A stretch of 51,849 nt of DNA from Sphingobium boeckii (GTDB lineage: Bacteria > Pseudomonadota > Alphaproteobacteria > Sphingomonadales > Sphingomonadaceae), in contig NZ_JACIJC010000010.1 of assembly GCF_014199215.1 (NCBI RefSeq), positions 1-51,849 of the forward strand, read 5' to 3'. The notes under the pieces are model-generated. The model saw nothing but the letters and a program-made list of their open reading frames with translations, was not told the origin of the DNA and made no database searches. Each line of letters opens with the position of its first letter. Position 1 is the stretch's first letter. The translations under genes and the position numbers were made by a program. Positions 14,952 through 23,250 of this stretch are shown in pieces.

Positions 14952-15722
14952 CTACTGGACCGTCTCGTCATCTTCGGTATCGCTCGCTTCGGTGTAGACC
15001 GCTAGGAGCAACTTGAGCGCGGCAATTTTCTTTTCGAGCAGCACTAGGCCCTTTGAATCGAGGAGGCCACTGATCGCGACCTGATCGCCACGAATGTCCA
15101 TATTAATCTTATTCAGGTCCGCAGCGACGGGAAATGTGAGCGTCGCTGGAACGACCGTTGCCGGGGCCATAGCGGGCTGCTGTTGCGGTTGCATCGGTGT
15201 CTCCTTTGGTTGGTCGCCAGAGTCTGCGCCCTCACCCCCATCGGCTCCACTTCTTCCGCTTTCTTTCGCATTCTCCGCAAAGGCGTTTGTTTCCAGATAG
15301 GCGCTGATCGCTGGCCCAATGGCGACGTCGCCGAACTCCATTTGAATGAGATACGACCGCAGTGCGTTTTGCGACGGCACTCCTTCCGGGAAACGGTCCC
15401 GCAACTGCTGGAACAGTCCGGGCGCAAAGGCGGCCTCTTGAATCGCTTCCGTCCGGTCATTCTCATCAACCGAGTGCAGGATATCAACCGCACGCCTTGT
15501 GACCTTGATGTCACCTTTACCTGCCTTCTCGATCAGGCCGAATTGAGCAAGCGCAGCTAGCACGGTCAGAGACCTGCCAGTCAGACCGCTGTAACCCATA
15601 TCCTTCGCTGCCGTTTCGCGAGTGATAACACTAGTGCGATTAGACTTGTGCAATTTAGCAACTAAATCAATAGCTTGTGGAAGCGAAAGGCTCGGATATT
15701 GCGGGCTGCGCGCTCGGGTCAC
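14952..15722 (-). CDS. IS passenger protein, winged-helix-like, unknown function
   Basis: 256 aa. GTG 15722 chosen because AGGAGG lies 6 bp upstream; the longer frame to 15869 lacks an SD. The N-terminal ~110 residues (YPSLSLPQAIDLVAKLHKSN; TGRSLTVLAALAQFGLIEK; GDIKVTRRAVDILHS) look like a winged-helix DNA-binding domain. A polar Gly/Ser/Gln-rich linker (about 150-185) follows, then VAISGLLDSKGLVLLEKKIAALKLLL. Such proteins occur widely in alphaproteobacteria without assigned function. Inside the IS it may regulate transposition or serve as cargo. Confidence 0.65.
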   Translation of the reverse strand: MTRARSPQYPSLSLPQAIDLVAKLHKSNRTSVITRETAAKDMGYSGLTGRSLTVLAALAQFGLIEKAGKGDIKVTRRAVDILHSVDENDRTEAIQEAAFAPGLFQQLRDRFPEGVPSQNALRSYLIQMEFGDVAIGPAISAYLETNAFAENAKESGRSGADGGEGADSGDQPKETPMQPQQQPAMAPATVVPATLTFPVAADLNKINMDIRGDQVAISGLLDSKGLVLLEKKIAALKLLLAVYTEASDTEDDETVQ

Positions 15723-16146
15723 TGCGTCCTCCTGTTTGATATACCGACTACATACTGCCGAAACCACGAAATGTCTAAGAAAATCTAGCATACGCCGAAT
15801 GTGGAACGCAGTAACGGGTTGCGCGGGCGATCCGACTGTGCGATATGGTGAATCGACCTCACGTGGCACGCGTCGCGCGGGCAGGAAGGCAGGGTGGCAT
15901 CTTGGTATAGGGACACGGCAGCGGAACCGGAAAGCCGCATCGAAAAAGGGCCGATCTTTCGACCGGCCCTCTCCTGTTCAATCGGACGGCGAACCGCGCT
16001 GATCTCACTGTGTGGACTTTGAGAATCGCACGATAGCCGCCCCAACGCAAGGATTTTGCGTAATGGTGCATGTTTGCGCTTATTACCGGATCAGGTTCGG
16101 CCGGGTGGAGCATGTGCGCTCCCACTGGCGCTCCCAGCCCTAAAGG
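15723..16146. other. 424-bp gap inside the IS
   Basis: No gene supported. Holds a minus-strand terminator (15947-15970) that would end transcription of the transposase and the 63-aa ORF, and the promoter region of the 256-aa gene. Confidence 0.4.
15947..15970 (-). terminator. Terminator of the transposase operon
   Basis: AGGGCCG...CGGCCCT (7-bp stem). On the minus strand it is followed by TTTTTC, so it fits a rho-independent terminator downstream of the gene ending at 16147. Confidence 0.6.
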
Positions 16147-16338
16147 CTAGTCCGGTTCGCTAGCTTCAGGCTTCGGTCTGGATTTCTCATCAACACCTGG
16201 GGATCGCTTCGGCGGTCCCTTTTTTTGTCTTAGCTTCACGTTGTCCGGTAGCTCGTCGGGATCAACCCCTATGAACCTTTCCAGTGCTTCGGCGAATGGC
16301 ATCTCCAGCCCTAGGGGCTTCTCGCGCTTATCGGTCAT
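16147..16338 (-). CDS. Small protein downstream of IS1595 transposase
   Basis: 63 aa, ATG overlapping the transposase stop (ATGA), so translationally coupled. MPFAEALERFIGVDPDELPD then a Lys/Pro-rich tail (KLRQKKGPPKRSPG). Similar tiny ORFs follow transposase genes in several IS1595 subgroups; role unknown. Confidence 0.65.
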   Translation of the reverse strand: MTDKREKPLGLEMPFAEALERFIGVDPDELPDNVKLRQKKGPPKRSPGVDEKSRPKPEASEPD

Positions 16339-17264
16339 GCCTTCAACGCCTTGTAGGTGAGGCGACCAGCGGTCTGCGCAAGAAGGGCGTTCACGCGGTC
16401 GCCTTCGCCAATGCTCCGGAGATTGAAGCGCCATGTCATCTCGCCAAGGTAGGCGTTCAGATGCTTGGGCGAAAGGAAATGGTGGGTGCCGATGATCTGG
16501 CGCTTGAACAGCGCCCAGACGCTCTCGATCCCGTTGGTGTGCAGGATATAGTGGCGGACATACTCGCCAGCACTGTGGTTCACGCGGTGGTGATTATAGG
16601 CGTCTGACAGGCCGACGAACGCGCCATGCTCATCGGTCATCAGGTTAGCGCCCGACTTCACGTTGTCGCGGATGACGGTCTGCACGGCCTTGGCGCTCAG
16701 GTTCGGCGTGGTGCCGGTGCGCAGTTCGCCGTCGCGCTCCAGCATACCAAGGACAGCGACCTTGCCCTTACCACCCTGCTTGCCGCCGGTGCGCTGGTGA
16801 GCGTGCTTGTTCTTCTCTTTGCCGCCAATGAAAGTCTCATCGGCCTCTACAATGCCGTCCAGCGGGCGGTTGAAAGACTGGGTTTTGATCGCGTAGCGCA
16901 GGCGGTGGGTCATGAACCACGCCGTCTTTTGCGTCACGCCGATATCCTTGGCGAGTTGGGTGCTGGCAATGCCCTTCTTGTGCGACGTGATAAGCCAGAT
17001 GGCCAGCATCCACGAACGCAGCGGGATTTTGCTGTCCTCGAAGATCGTGCCGACCTTGATCGAAAAGCGCTTACGGCAATCGCCGCACTTATGGGTGCGA
17101 TTGTCCGAAAAGTGATAGACCCTAGTGGACATGCAGTGCGGGCAGAACGCGCCGTTCTTCCAGCGGATCGCGCGGAAATGGTCGATCGCGGTCTGTTCGT
17201 CGGGGATCGCGGCCATCATCTGAAGGATGGTGTCGAACTGCTGCATGGCGGGCTTCTTGCTCAT
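16335..17264 (-). CDS. IS1595-family (ISXO2-like) transposase
   Basis: 309 aa. N-terminal zinc ribbon CPHC...CGDC (about 41-80), a helix-turn-helix (STQLAKDIGVTQKTAWFMTH), then the DDE-like ISXO2 catalytic domain: GIVEADETFIGGKEKNKH (first Asp), LMTDEHGAF (second Asp), and HTNGIESVWALFKRQIIG, where the acidic/Asn third residue lies. Length and order match full-length family members, so it appears active. ATG 17264. Confidence 0.95.
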   Translation of the reverse strand: MSKKPAMQQFDTILQMMAAIPDEQTAIDHFRAIRWKNGAFCPHCMSTRVYHFSDNRTHKCGDCRKRFSIKVGTIFEDSKIPLRSWMLAIWLITSHKKGIASTQLAKDIGVTQKTAWFMTHRLRYAIKTQSFNRPLDGIVEADETFIGGKEKNKHAHQRTGGKQGGKGKVAVLGMLERDGELRTGTTPNLSAKAVQTVIRDNVKSGANLMTDEHGAFVGLSDAYNHHRVNHSAGEYVRHYILHTNGIESVWALFKRQIIGTHHFLSPKHLNAYLGEMTWRFNLRSIGEGDRVNALLAQTAGRLTYKALKA

Positions 17265-17316
17265 GCAGTCTAATTAGCAGGCTCTCCCGTTTGGGTCAAG
17301 CATGTATATAAGTCCC

Positions 17317-17324
17317 AAATCTAA
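17317..17324. repeat. Right 8-bp target-site duplication
   Basis: AAATCTAA, identical to 14687-14694. Confidence 0.9.
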
Positions 17325-17328
17325 CACA

Positions 17329-17356
17329 CTGGCTCCTCGTCGTCGCGGGGAGCCAG
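17329..17356 (+). terminator. Displaced hairpin of the recombinase gene
   Basis: CTGGCTCC...GGAGCCAG, 8-bp stem with a 12-nt loop. Without the IS it would lie 4 bp past the recombinase stop codon, so it is probably that gene's original terminator. No T-tract follows. Confidence 0.5.
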
Positions 17357-17564
17357 AACCGACTAAGTGACAGCTTTGCGCCAGAATGAGGGTGCATAGG
17401 ACCTCGAAGCAGTCGGTCCGCTCTTGGGGAGCGAAAATTACTCTCTGAATGGCGACAAATGGTCGAGGGCGGAAGACAGAAGGCAGGCCACTCGGTTATT
17501 TTGAACCTTTATAGCAGATGAGAAATAGAAGCTAGGTTATCAGCCGCAGCTTTCTTCTAAGGGT

Positions 17565-19379
17565 CTATAATTCTACGCCAGGAGGTTCTGTTCCTTTCCA
17601 AGGCGTTATCATCCAGACATGCAGGATATGAAAACTGGGAGGCCCCCAAAGATTTCCGCAGCCTGTGTTATCTTGTCCGTAATATTCCTTATCCCACTCA
17701 AACGCGTGATGATAAATTATGCCGTTTTGATAAGTATCCCAACGGTTCGAGTGGGGACGAAATCGACCATCTTCGCTGTAATTTCTAGTTGCCAATCTAG
17801 TCCAACCTTTCCCTCCTTGATATTCGACCTGAAAACTTTGAAGCCCACTTTTCAATTGATCGCATTGCTTGATGCCCGGCGGCGATTGATCGTGTGAAAT
17901 GCGAGCGACTTTTCCCTCAGTAACGAGGACACGCACAGTTTCGTCCAAAATTTGCATGCCGAACGTACTGCAACGATACCTGTACAGGGTACCTTTGGTC
18001 GAACTATCGATGCTCTTCGATATTGCGTAATTCCATGTACGGCACTTCAAAATGGCCTCGGCCGCTGCTTCGAGCTGTATATCAGTGGCAACGGCATTGA
18101 AGGTCAGTCCAAAAAGCTGACCGCGCGCGGGCGTTGTTGTTGCTTTTGTGGCGGCTTGCTGGAGAGCTTCCTCCCTTTTTGATACCGATTGGCTCTGGAC
18201 CTGATCGTCAGCAGCCGCCTGAAGAATTCTTACTTTCTCTTCCTGAGCTTGCCGAATTTGAGCTTTGTCGATTGTGGCGACCGCCTCCGCACCTGGTGCA
18301 TGTCCCAATTGCCCGCTGATTATAAATTCTTTTCGCGCGGCTGCTAGTTTGCCCTCAAGCGCAAGAGAGCGCCCTAATTCCATGTGGGCAAGCGCCAAAT
18401 TGCTTTGATCGACATCGGGCATACTGATTAGATCCCTCAAAACGATCTGAACATATTCCGGACTTGCTTTCACGACACCATCATTGAGAAGGCTGGCGTA
18501 GCGTACGCCCGCGCGATAATCACGCCGATCCTATGCGCGCGTGTACCATTGCAGAGCCTGCTCCTTGTTACTGGCAATGCCGCCTCTGCAGCTCTCGAGA
18601 AAATAGCCATACATGTATTCGCCCGCAGGATTGCGCATAAATGCAGAATTTCGCGCTAAAAGAGCTGCTTCAGCCTCACGTCCTTCTTGGCCAAATTCCG
18701 CGGAGATTAACATCCGAGAGAACTCAGCCATTGCCTGAGGATGACTTAATTCGGCTGCTTGCCCAACGAACTCGAACGCTCGACTAAGATCTGCTGGACC
18801 GCCCAGACCACCCCATTGCAGCCACCCCTGCAGATAGAGACCATTTGCGCTGCCTGCGCCGACAGCTTCGTCGATTAGCCGTTGGCCTAACACGCTATCC
18901 TTTTGGGTGCCTTTGCCCATGAGATAGGCGAGTCCCAAATGCGCCTTGCCGAATATGGCGCCGTTCTCGACAGCCCGCTTCAACAACGAAAACCCTCGCA
19001 ACGGATCGGCAACCTCCGGATCCGCCGAATATAGAAGGTCTGCCCCCTGGACAGCCATTGCGCGAATGTCGCCAAGCCCGACGGCTTTCGAGAGATAGAT
19101 ATGAGCGTGTTCCGATTGCACGTGAAGGGATTTAGGGTTCATATGAATATATGCGAACACCACCATCGCTCTGACGTCTCCGCTATCTGCCAAACCTTCG
19201 AGATCAGCGTAGTCCCAGTTGAAAGCGTCTGTCTTTCTGAGGAACGTTTCGGTCTCGGCCCGAAGCCATTCATCACGCGAAATCGCCGACAAGTTGACTT
19301 GCGCGCAAGCCACCCAACCGAAAGGCAGTATTGAACTTGCAAATGCAATGATCAATAAAAGCCACTTTGCAGATCTCAT
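17565..19379 (-). pseudogene. Secreted Sel1-repeat protein interrupted by an in-frame amber codon
   Basis: The frame from ATG 19379 (SD GGAGG 6 bp upstream) runs 605 codons to 17565 with one stop, TAG at 18533-18531 (codon 283). Signal peptide MRSAKWLLLIIAFASSILPF. The N-terminal part has Sel1/TPR-like repeats (DIRAMAVQGADLLY; GKAHLGLAYLMGKGTQKDS; GANGLYLQGWLQWGG-like). After the stop the same frame continues DRRDYRAGVRYASLLNDG and SNLALAHMELGRSLALEGK, then a Cys-containing C-terminal domain. The continuity suggests a nonsense mutation (or readthrough, or sequencing error). The 3' part could be re-initiated at GTG 18473. Confidence 0.7.
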
Positions 19380-19583
19380 TGAACCTCCATCTAGGTTTAT
19401 GATACCCGTCCGACTGCTTTTACGATATTTCGTATACGCATTCAATCTATGGCTCGCTATTTGCACGATATCGGATAAAATCGCGCATCTATATCAACAT
19501 GAAATCCGGATAATTTACATTACAATTCAAAAGACAATTTATATAACTACTATAAATTAGACCAAATAATTTTTTTAATAAAA

Positions 19584-20459
19584 TTATTCGATCATTTTTA
19601 ATAGCTTTTTGGCATTGATCCAGTCACCTGAGTAACTTCGGCCACACGTAGCAGTTTCGTCTTGATTATATTTGTCCTGCAATCTCATTAAAAGAGTATA
19701 ATTACTCCATTTATTTCTAGATCGTATTACTCTCGCAGATGAGTTGCTTGCGGCACATGAGTAATACCCCTCTTCTCGTTCATTCCCACCGCAACTGCCA
19801 ATGTTATCGCCAATATCAATATTGTTGCCGTAGCAAATGCGAGTTTTGGGGTTAACTAAGGACGATAATCTGGTTCCATTATCATTTTGAGTGTCGCGTG
19901 GTGCAGGAAGGCTGGCAATACGCGTTTTAACGGCCGAAATTTCAGTTTCTAAAAATGATAGTTCGTTACCTAGTGTAGAAAGCCGGTTGTAATGTGCCCC
20001 ATAAGCAGCCGTGATCTCTGCACGACACTTGAAATTTCTACCCATAATTTCAGCAATAATGTGGGGTTGGCCGAATGCCGACTTCACGAAGGCGAACCAC
20101 TGCTCTATATCCATGGCAACGCTGATCGCCATTGGCGCATGCCTAGAGGCAACTTTTTCCCATGAGGCATTGCCGGCGTAAAGTGCGACCTTCGCGGCTG
20201 ACTCTCGATTGCATTGATTGATCCACTCTGGCGCGAGTGATTTTGCTCTTTGAAATGCTGCAAATTCACGCCTCATGCCATTGAGTTTTTCATCTCGATT
20301 AGCTGTTAGCTCATTTTGCAGGGCATTCAATTCGGCATGGCTCAGCGGGCTCACCGTGACACGAGTCCCGGTCGGCAATTTACTGGTTTGCGCCAACGAG
20401 GCGCCCGGAATAATTGCTAATAAAACACACGTTAACAAAGCAGCTCTAGTACAACGCAT
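19584..20459 (-). CDS. Secreted protein of unknown function
   Basis: 291 aa from ATG 20459, chosen because it places the signal peptide at the N-terminus (MRCTRAALLTCVLLAIIPGA, cleavage near SLAQ). A helical, coiled-coil-like middle (LSHAELNALQNELTANRDEK; LSTLGNELSFLETEISAVK) is followed by a Cys-rich part (RICYGNN, GSCGGNE, YYSCAAS, ATCGRSY), probably disulfide-bonded in the periplasm. No family recognised. AT-richer than its surroundings. Earlier starts at 20492 and 20564 are possible. Confidence 0.6.
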   Translation of the reverse strand: MRCTRAALLTCVLLAIIPGASLAQTSKLPTGTRVTVSPLSHAELNALQNELTANRDEKLNGMRREFAAFQRAKSLAPEWINQCNRESAAKVALYAGNASWEKVASRHAPMAISVAMDIEQWFAFVKSAFGQPHIIAEIMGRNFKCRAEITAAYGAHYNRLSTLGNELSFLETEISAVKTRIASLPAPRDTQNDNGTRLSSLVNPKTRICYGNNIDIGDNIGSCGGNEREEGYYSCAASNSSARVIRSRNKWSNYTLLMRLQDKYNQDETATCGRSYSGDWINAKKLLKMIE

Positions 20460-20719
20460 CCCTCTGCCCCTCGTGTTGACCACGATATGCATTGCCTTAC
20501 ATGTCGAGTGCAGTCCACCAAGATAATGACCAGCCAACACGGCCGGGTCTGCTGGAGGATCCAACCTTAAGCCGCAACCGGTAGGTCAGTTAAATTTTGC
20601 ACAGCGATCTAGCAGATTGGAGCTATCGTTCCTGAACAAACAGACGTTCCGCTTTCAGAGAGTCTAATTGGTGCGCTGAATGGCGGAAATTGGTCGGTAC
20701 GCGACCCTTCGATCAGGAA

Positions 20720-21733
20720 TCAGACGGGAGCCACCAAGTGGCTCCCGTCTGCAAGCTGCTCAAACTCAAATCGCTTTCCTGTAAACATGGCGATCACGTC
20801 TGCAGCCGTTCTCGCGTGCTGGCTCGGCTTCACCGTCGTAAATGAACCGCCGCCCGCCAAAGCGAATGGAAGAAGAAGCTGATCGGCCAGATAAGGTCCT
20901 GCGAATGCAGTTGACCCGAGGTAGCCCGACATCCTCTGAGATGCGGTTTTCGCAAGAGATTCTGCGGAGACACCCAACTTCCCAAAACCCGTCACGATTT
21001 CCGTCACATGTTCGAAAGCGGATTCCAACAACAGCACGTTTCCCGGTCCCAAATCCTCGGGGAGCTGCCGCACGGCGAACGCATTGTCGGGCCAATCCAG
21101 AAGTTTGCGCGCCGTACTGATCTCCCGATCAGCGATGCCGAAGGGCAGGCCAGCGAAAAGGGCCGTGGCCGAGCATGAGATTGCCTGTCCTCGGTCCGTG
21201 CATTCGATCGGCGCAAGTCGGGACGGCGAGATGACGACCTCAATCTTGCCGCCACCACGGGGATAAAAGCCATGCCGGATCAAGCGTGCTTCAACGCGCG
21301 GCCCCATGCGGCCGATGATCGGCAGAAATGACCGCTCAATAAAATCGAATGGAGGGGCCATCATATTATGGGTTCCACCTTCCAAGAAGATGCGAGATGG
21401 TTTGCCCGCTGCAATGAGCGGCATCAGGATAGTCTGCAGCACCAGGCCGGTGCTACCGGCCGTGCCTACAGAAAAATGGTAATCGCCCGGCTCAACCCGT
21501 CCCGGCCGGAACTCGATCTCCAACGAGCCTACCGCTAGACCTGAGCATTCAGCATTGCCGATGGAACACGCCGCTTCGATTGCGGTCATATGCTGCCGCA
21601 TAAGACCGGGCTTTGCACGCTTGCCCCTGATGTTCGTGATACGGAATGGCTCGCCAGTAACCAGCGACAGGGCAAGTGCATTCCGCACGACCTGACCGCC
21701 CCCTTCGCCCTCCGCACCGTCTATAATGATCAT
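20720..21733 (-). CDS. rtcA: RNA 3'-terminal phosphate cyclase
   Basis: 337 aa. Opens IIIDGAEGEGGGQVVRNALA, the RtcA N-terminal signature. Further on: GLVLQTILMPLIAAG, GFYPRGGGKIEV, and a C-terminal HARTAADV segment containing the His expected for RtcA covalent adenylation (His309 in E. coli). Converts RNA 3'-phosphate to 2',3'-cyclic phosphate using ATP. Second gene of the rtcBA operon; SD GAAGGGGA. I used ATG 21733, which matches the family N-terminus; the frame extends into rtcB (21763). Its last codons lie inside a perfect hairpin (20721-20751). Confidence 0.95.
   Translation of the reverse strand: MIIIDGAEGEGGGQVVRNALALSLVTGEPFRITNIRGKRAKPGLMRQHMTAIEAACSIGNAECSGLAVGSLEIEFRPGRVEPGDYHFSVGTAGSTGLVLQTILMPLIAAGKPSRIFLEGGTHNMMAPPFDFIERSFLPIIGRMGPRVEARLIRHGFYPRGGGKIEVVISPSRLAPIECTDRGQAISCSATALFAGLPFGIADREISTARKLLDWPDNAFAVRQLPEDLGPGNVLLLESAFEHVTEIVTGFGKLGVSAESLAKTASQRMSGYLGSTAFAGPYLADQLLLPFALAGGGSFTTVKPSQHARTAADVIAMFTGKRFEFEQLADGSHLVAPV
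20721..20751 (-). terminator. Perfect 14-bp hairpin spanning the rtcA stop codon
   Basis: CAGACGGGAGCCAC-CAA-GTGGCTCCCGTCTG. The stem includes the final residues GSHLVAPV and most of the TGA. No T-tract follows, so it may be a 3'-end stabiliser or a rho-dependent end. Confidence 0.5.
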
Positions 21734-21762
21734 GATTTCCCCTTCGTAGAGGCGTGAAGGGC

Positions 21763-22995
21763 TTAGCCCTTCACGCACACCACCTGCTTCAACGTATGGA
21801 CAATCTCGACCAGGTCGCTCTGCGCGGCCATCACGGCTTCGATCGATTTATAGGCCTTGGGCGTCTCGTCGATTACGCCCTCATCCTTGCGGCATTCGAC
21901 ACCCTGGGTGTCAGCCACATGCTCGGCCAGAGTGACCTCGCGCTTTGCCTGGGTGCGGGACATGACGCGCCCTGCTCCATGGCTGCAGCTGTCGAACGAC
22001 TCCGGATTTCCAAGCCCGCGCACGATGAACGATTTCGCGCCCATCGATCCCGGGATGATGCCCAGAACACCCTTGGCTGCCCGCACCGCGCCCTTGCGGG
22101 TCACCAGCACGTTCTGTCCAAAATGGTTTTCCCTCTGAACATAATTGTGATGGCAGTTCACCGCCTCCAACTCTGCATCGAACGGTTTCGCAATCTGGGT
22201 CCGGAGGGCACGGATCACATTCGTCATCATCATGCGCCGGTTCAGCGCTGCAAAATCCTGCGCCCAGCCAACCGCTTCGACATAATCGTTGAAATGATCT
22301 GTTCCTTCAGGAAAATAGGCGAGATCTTCGTCGGGCAGATTGATGAACCATTTGCGCATGTCCTGCTTCGCCAATTCGATGAAGAAGGTGCCGATGGCAT
22401 TGCCAACGCCGCGCGATCCGGAATGGAGCATCACCCACACCCGCTGCTCAGTATCGAGGCAAAGCTCGATAAAGTGGTTGCCGGTGCCCAATGTCCCCAG
22501 ATGAACGAGGTTGTTGGTCTTGCCGAGCTTGGGATATTTGGCGACGATCTGCCCAAAACGCTCTGCAGGTGACGCCCAGGCTTCCACGATGGCGGCCGGG
22601 GGGTCGCCCCAGGATCCCGTGTCGCGCTTACTACGTCCGACTGAACGGCCATGCGGAACGGCCTGCTCAATCGCCGAGCGAACGCCCTCCAGATTGTCGG
22701 GGAGATCGCTCGCCATCAGCGAGGTGCGCGCAGCCATCATTCCACAACCGATGTCGACGCCAACGGCCGCAGGGATAACAGCGCCCTTGGTCGGGATCAC
22801 CGAGCCGACGGTAGCGCCGATCCCGACGTGCACATCAGGCATTGCGGCGACATGCTTAAAGACGAACGGCATCAGGGCCGCCCGCGAGAGTTGATCACGC
22901 GCCTTGTCGTCGATCGGCACACCGCGCGTCCACATCTTGATGGGCACACCGCCTTCAACGTGCTGGAAATCGAATTTGGCTTCGGTCGTCGACAT
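21763..22995 (-). CDS. rtcB: RNA-splicing ligase RtcB
   Basis: 410 aa, ATG 22995 with SD GGAG 6-7 bp upstream. Hallmarks: MPDVHVGIGATVGSVIP, VGVDIGCGMMAART (metal-binding Asp and Cys), GTGNHFIELC, LHSGSRGVGN, CHHNYVQREN, PGSMGAKSFIVRG, and SCSHGAGR carrying the guanylylated His. Joins 2',3'-cyclic-phosphate or 3'-phosphate ends to 5'-OH RNA with GTP and Mn. First gene of rtcBA, divergent from rtcR. Confidence 0.97.
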   Translation of the reverse strand: MSTTEAKFDFQHVEGGVPIKMWTRGVPIDDKARDQLSRAALMPFVFKHVAAMPDVHVGIGATVGSVIPTKGAVIPAAVGVDIGCGMMAARTSLMASDLPDNLEGVRSAIEQAVPHGRSVGRSKRDTGSWGDPPAAIVEAWASPAERFGQIVAKYPKLGKTNNLVHLGTLGTGNHFIELCLDTEQRVWVMLHSGSRGVGNAIGTFFIELAKQDMRKWFINLPDEDLAYFPEGTDHFNDYVEAVGWAQDFAALNRRMMMTNVIRALRTQIAKPFDAELEAVNCHHNYVQRENHFGQNVLVTRKGAVRAAKGVLGIIPGSMGAKSFIVRGLGNPESFDSCSHGAGRVMSRTQAKREVTLAEHVADTQGVECRKDEGVIDETPKAYKSIEAVMAAQSDLVEIVHTLKQVVCVKG

Positions 22996-23007
22996 AGAAA
23001 TCTCCAT

Positions 23008-23078
23008 TCCGCTTGGGGCGACCGGCCTATTCCGGCCGCCCCGTCACCGCGGGTCGTGCATGAATTCGCATGCACGAC
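23008..23078 (-). promoter_or_regulatory. Two-hairpin 5' leader of rtcBA mRNA
   Basis: Hairpin A (23053-23078): GTCGTGCATG-CGAATT-CATGCACGAC, 10-bp perfect stem, at or next to the predicted transcript start. Hairpin B (23015-23042): GGGGCG-G-CCGG closing on CCGG-U-CGCCCC around AATAGG. Its G-U pair forms only in minus-strand RNA, which favours a real RNA structure of the leader. Both precede the SD. Could be an RtcB/RtcA substrate, a stability element or a small RNA. Confidence 0.5.
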
Positions 23079-23089
23079 ATCAATCACTG

Positions 23090-23105
23090 AGCATGTGCCG
23101 TGCCA
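23090..23105 (-). promoter_or_regulatory. Sigma54 promoter of rtcBA
   Basis: Minus strand TGGCACG-GCAC-ATGCT against the consensus TGGCACG-N4-TTGCW: -24 GG and -12 GC are exactly spaced, with one mismatch. It fits with the sigma54 activator RtcR encoded divergently. Expected start near 23079. Confidence 0.8.
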
Positions 23106-23231
23106 GAATCTAATTATCCGGGAGGTTTTAAGATAACCAATTGTATTTTAATGTTTTTATTAAAGCATTTTTTTCTCAGCCTGAATCTCACCAGAATGAA
23201 CATCTATATTTACGATTTCATCATATAGTAG

Positions 23232-23249
23232 TTTATCCTATAGGATAAA
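23232..23249. promoter_or_regulatory. 18-bp perfect palindrome directly before rtcR
   Basis: TTTATCCTATAGGATAAA ends one base before ATG 23251 and includes the only SD-like string (AGGA). A bound protein or hairpin here would block translation or transcription of rtcR. It may be an RtcR or other operator. Confidence 0.55.
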
Positions 23250-23250
23250 T

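Larger units (their letters stand above)
14695..17316 (-). mobile_element. Complete IS1595-family element with passenger genes
   Basis: 2622 bp. Terminal inverted repeats GGGGCCTATATACGTG (left) and, reading inward from the right, GGGACTTATATACATG match at 13 of 16 positions. It is bounded by perfect 8-bp direct repeats AAATCTAA, the duplication length usual for IS1595. The transposase is on the minus strand; it also carries a 63-aa ORF, a 256-aa protein and, on the plus strand, a 48-aa double-CxxC protein. Passenger genes are known in the family, but this set is unfamiliar to me. An intact duplication implies a recent insertion. Confidence 0.9.

Noticed and set aside
15859-16125. 88-codon minus-strand frame inside the IS
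   Set aside because: It runs through the terminator at 15947-15970, lacks an SD and has no protein-like features.
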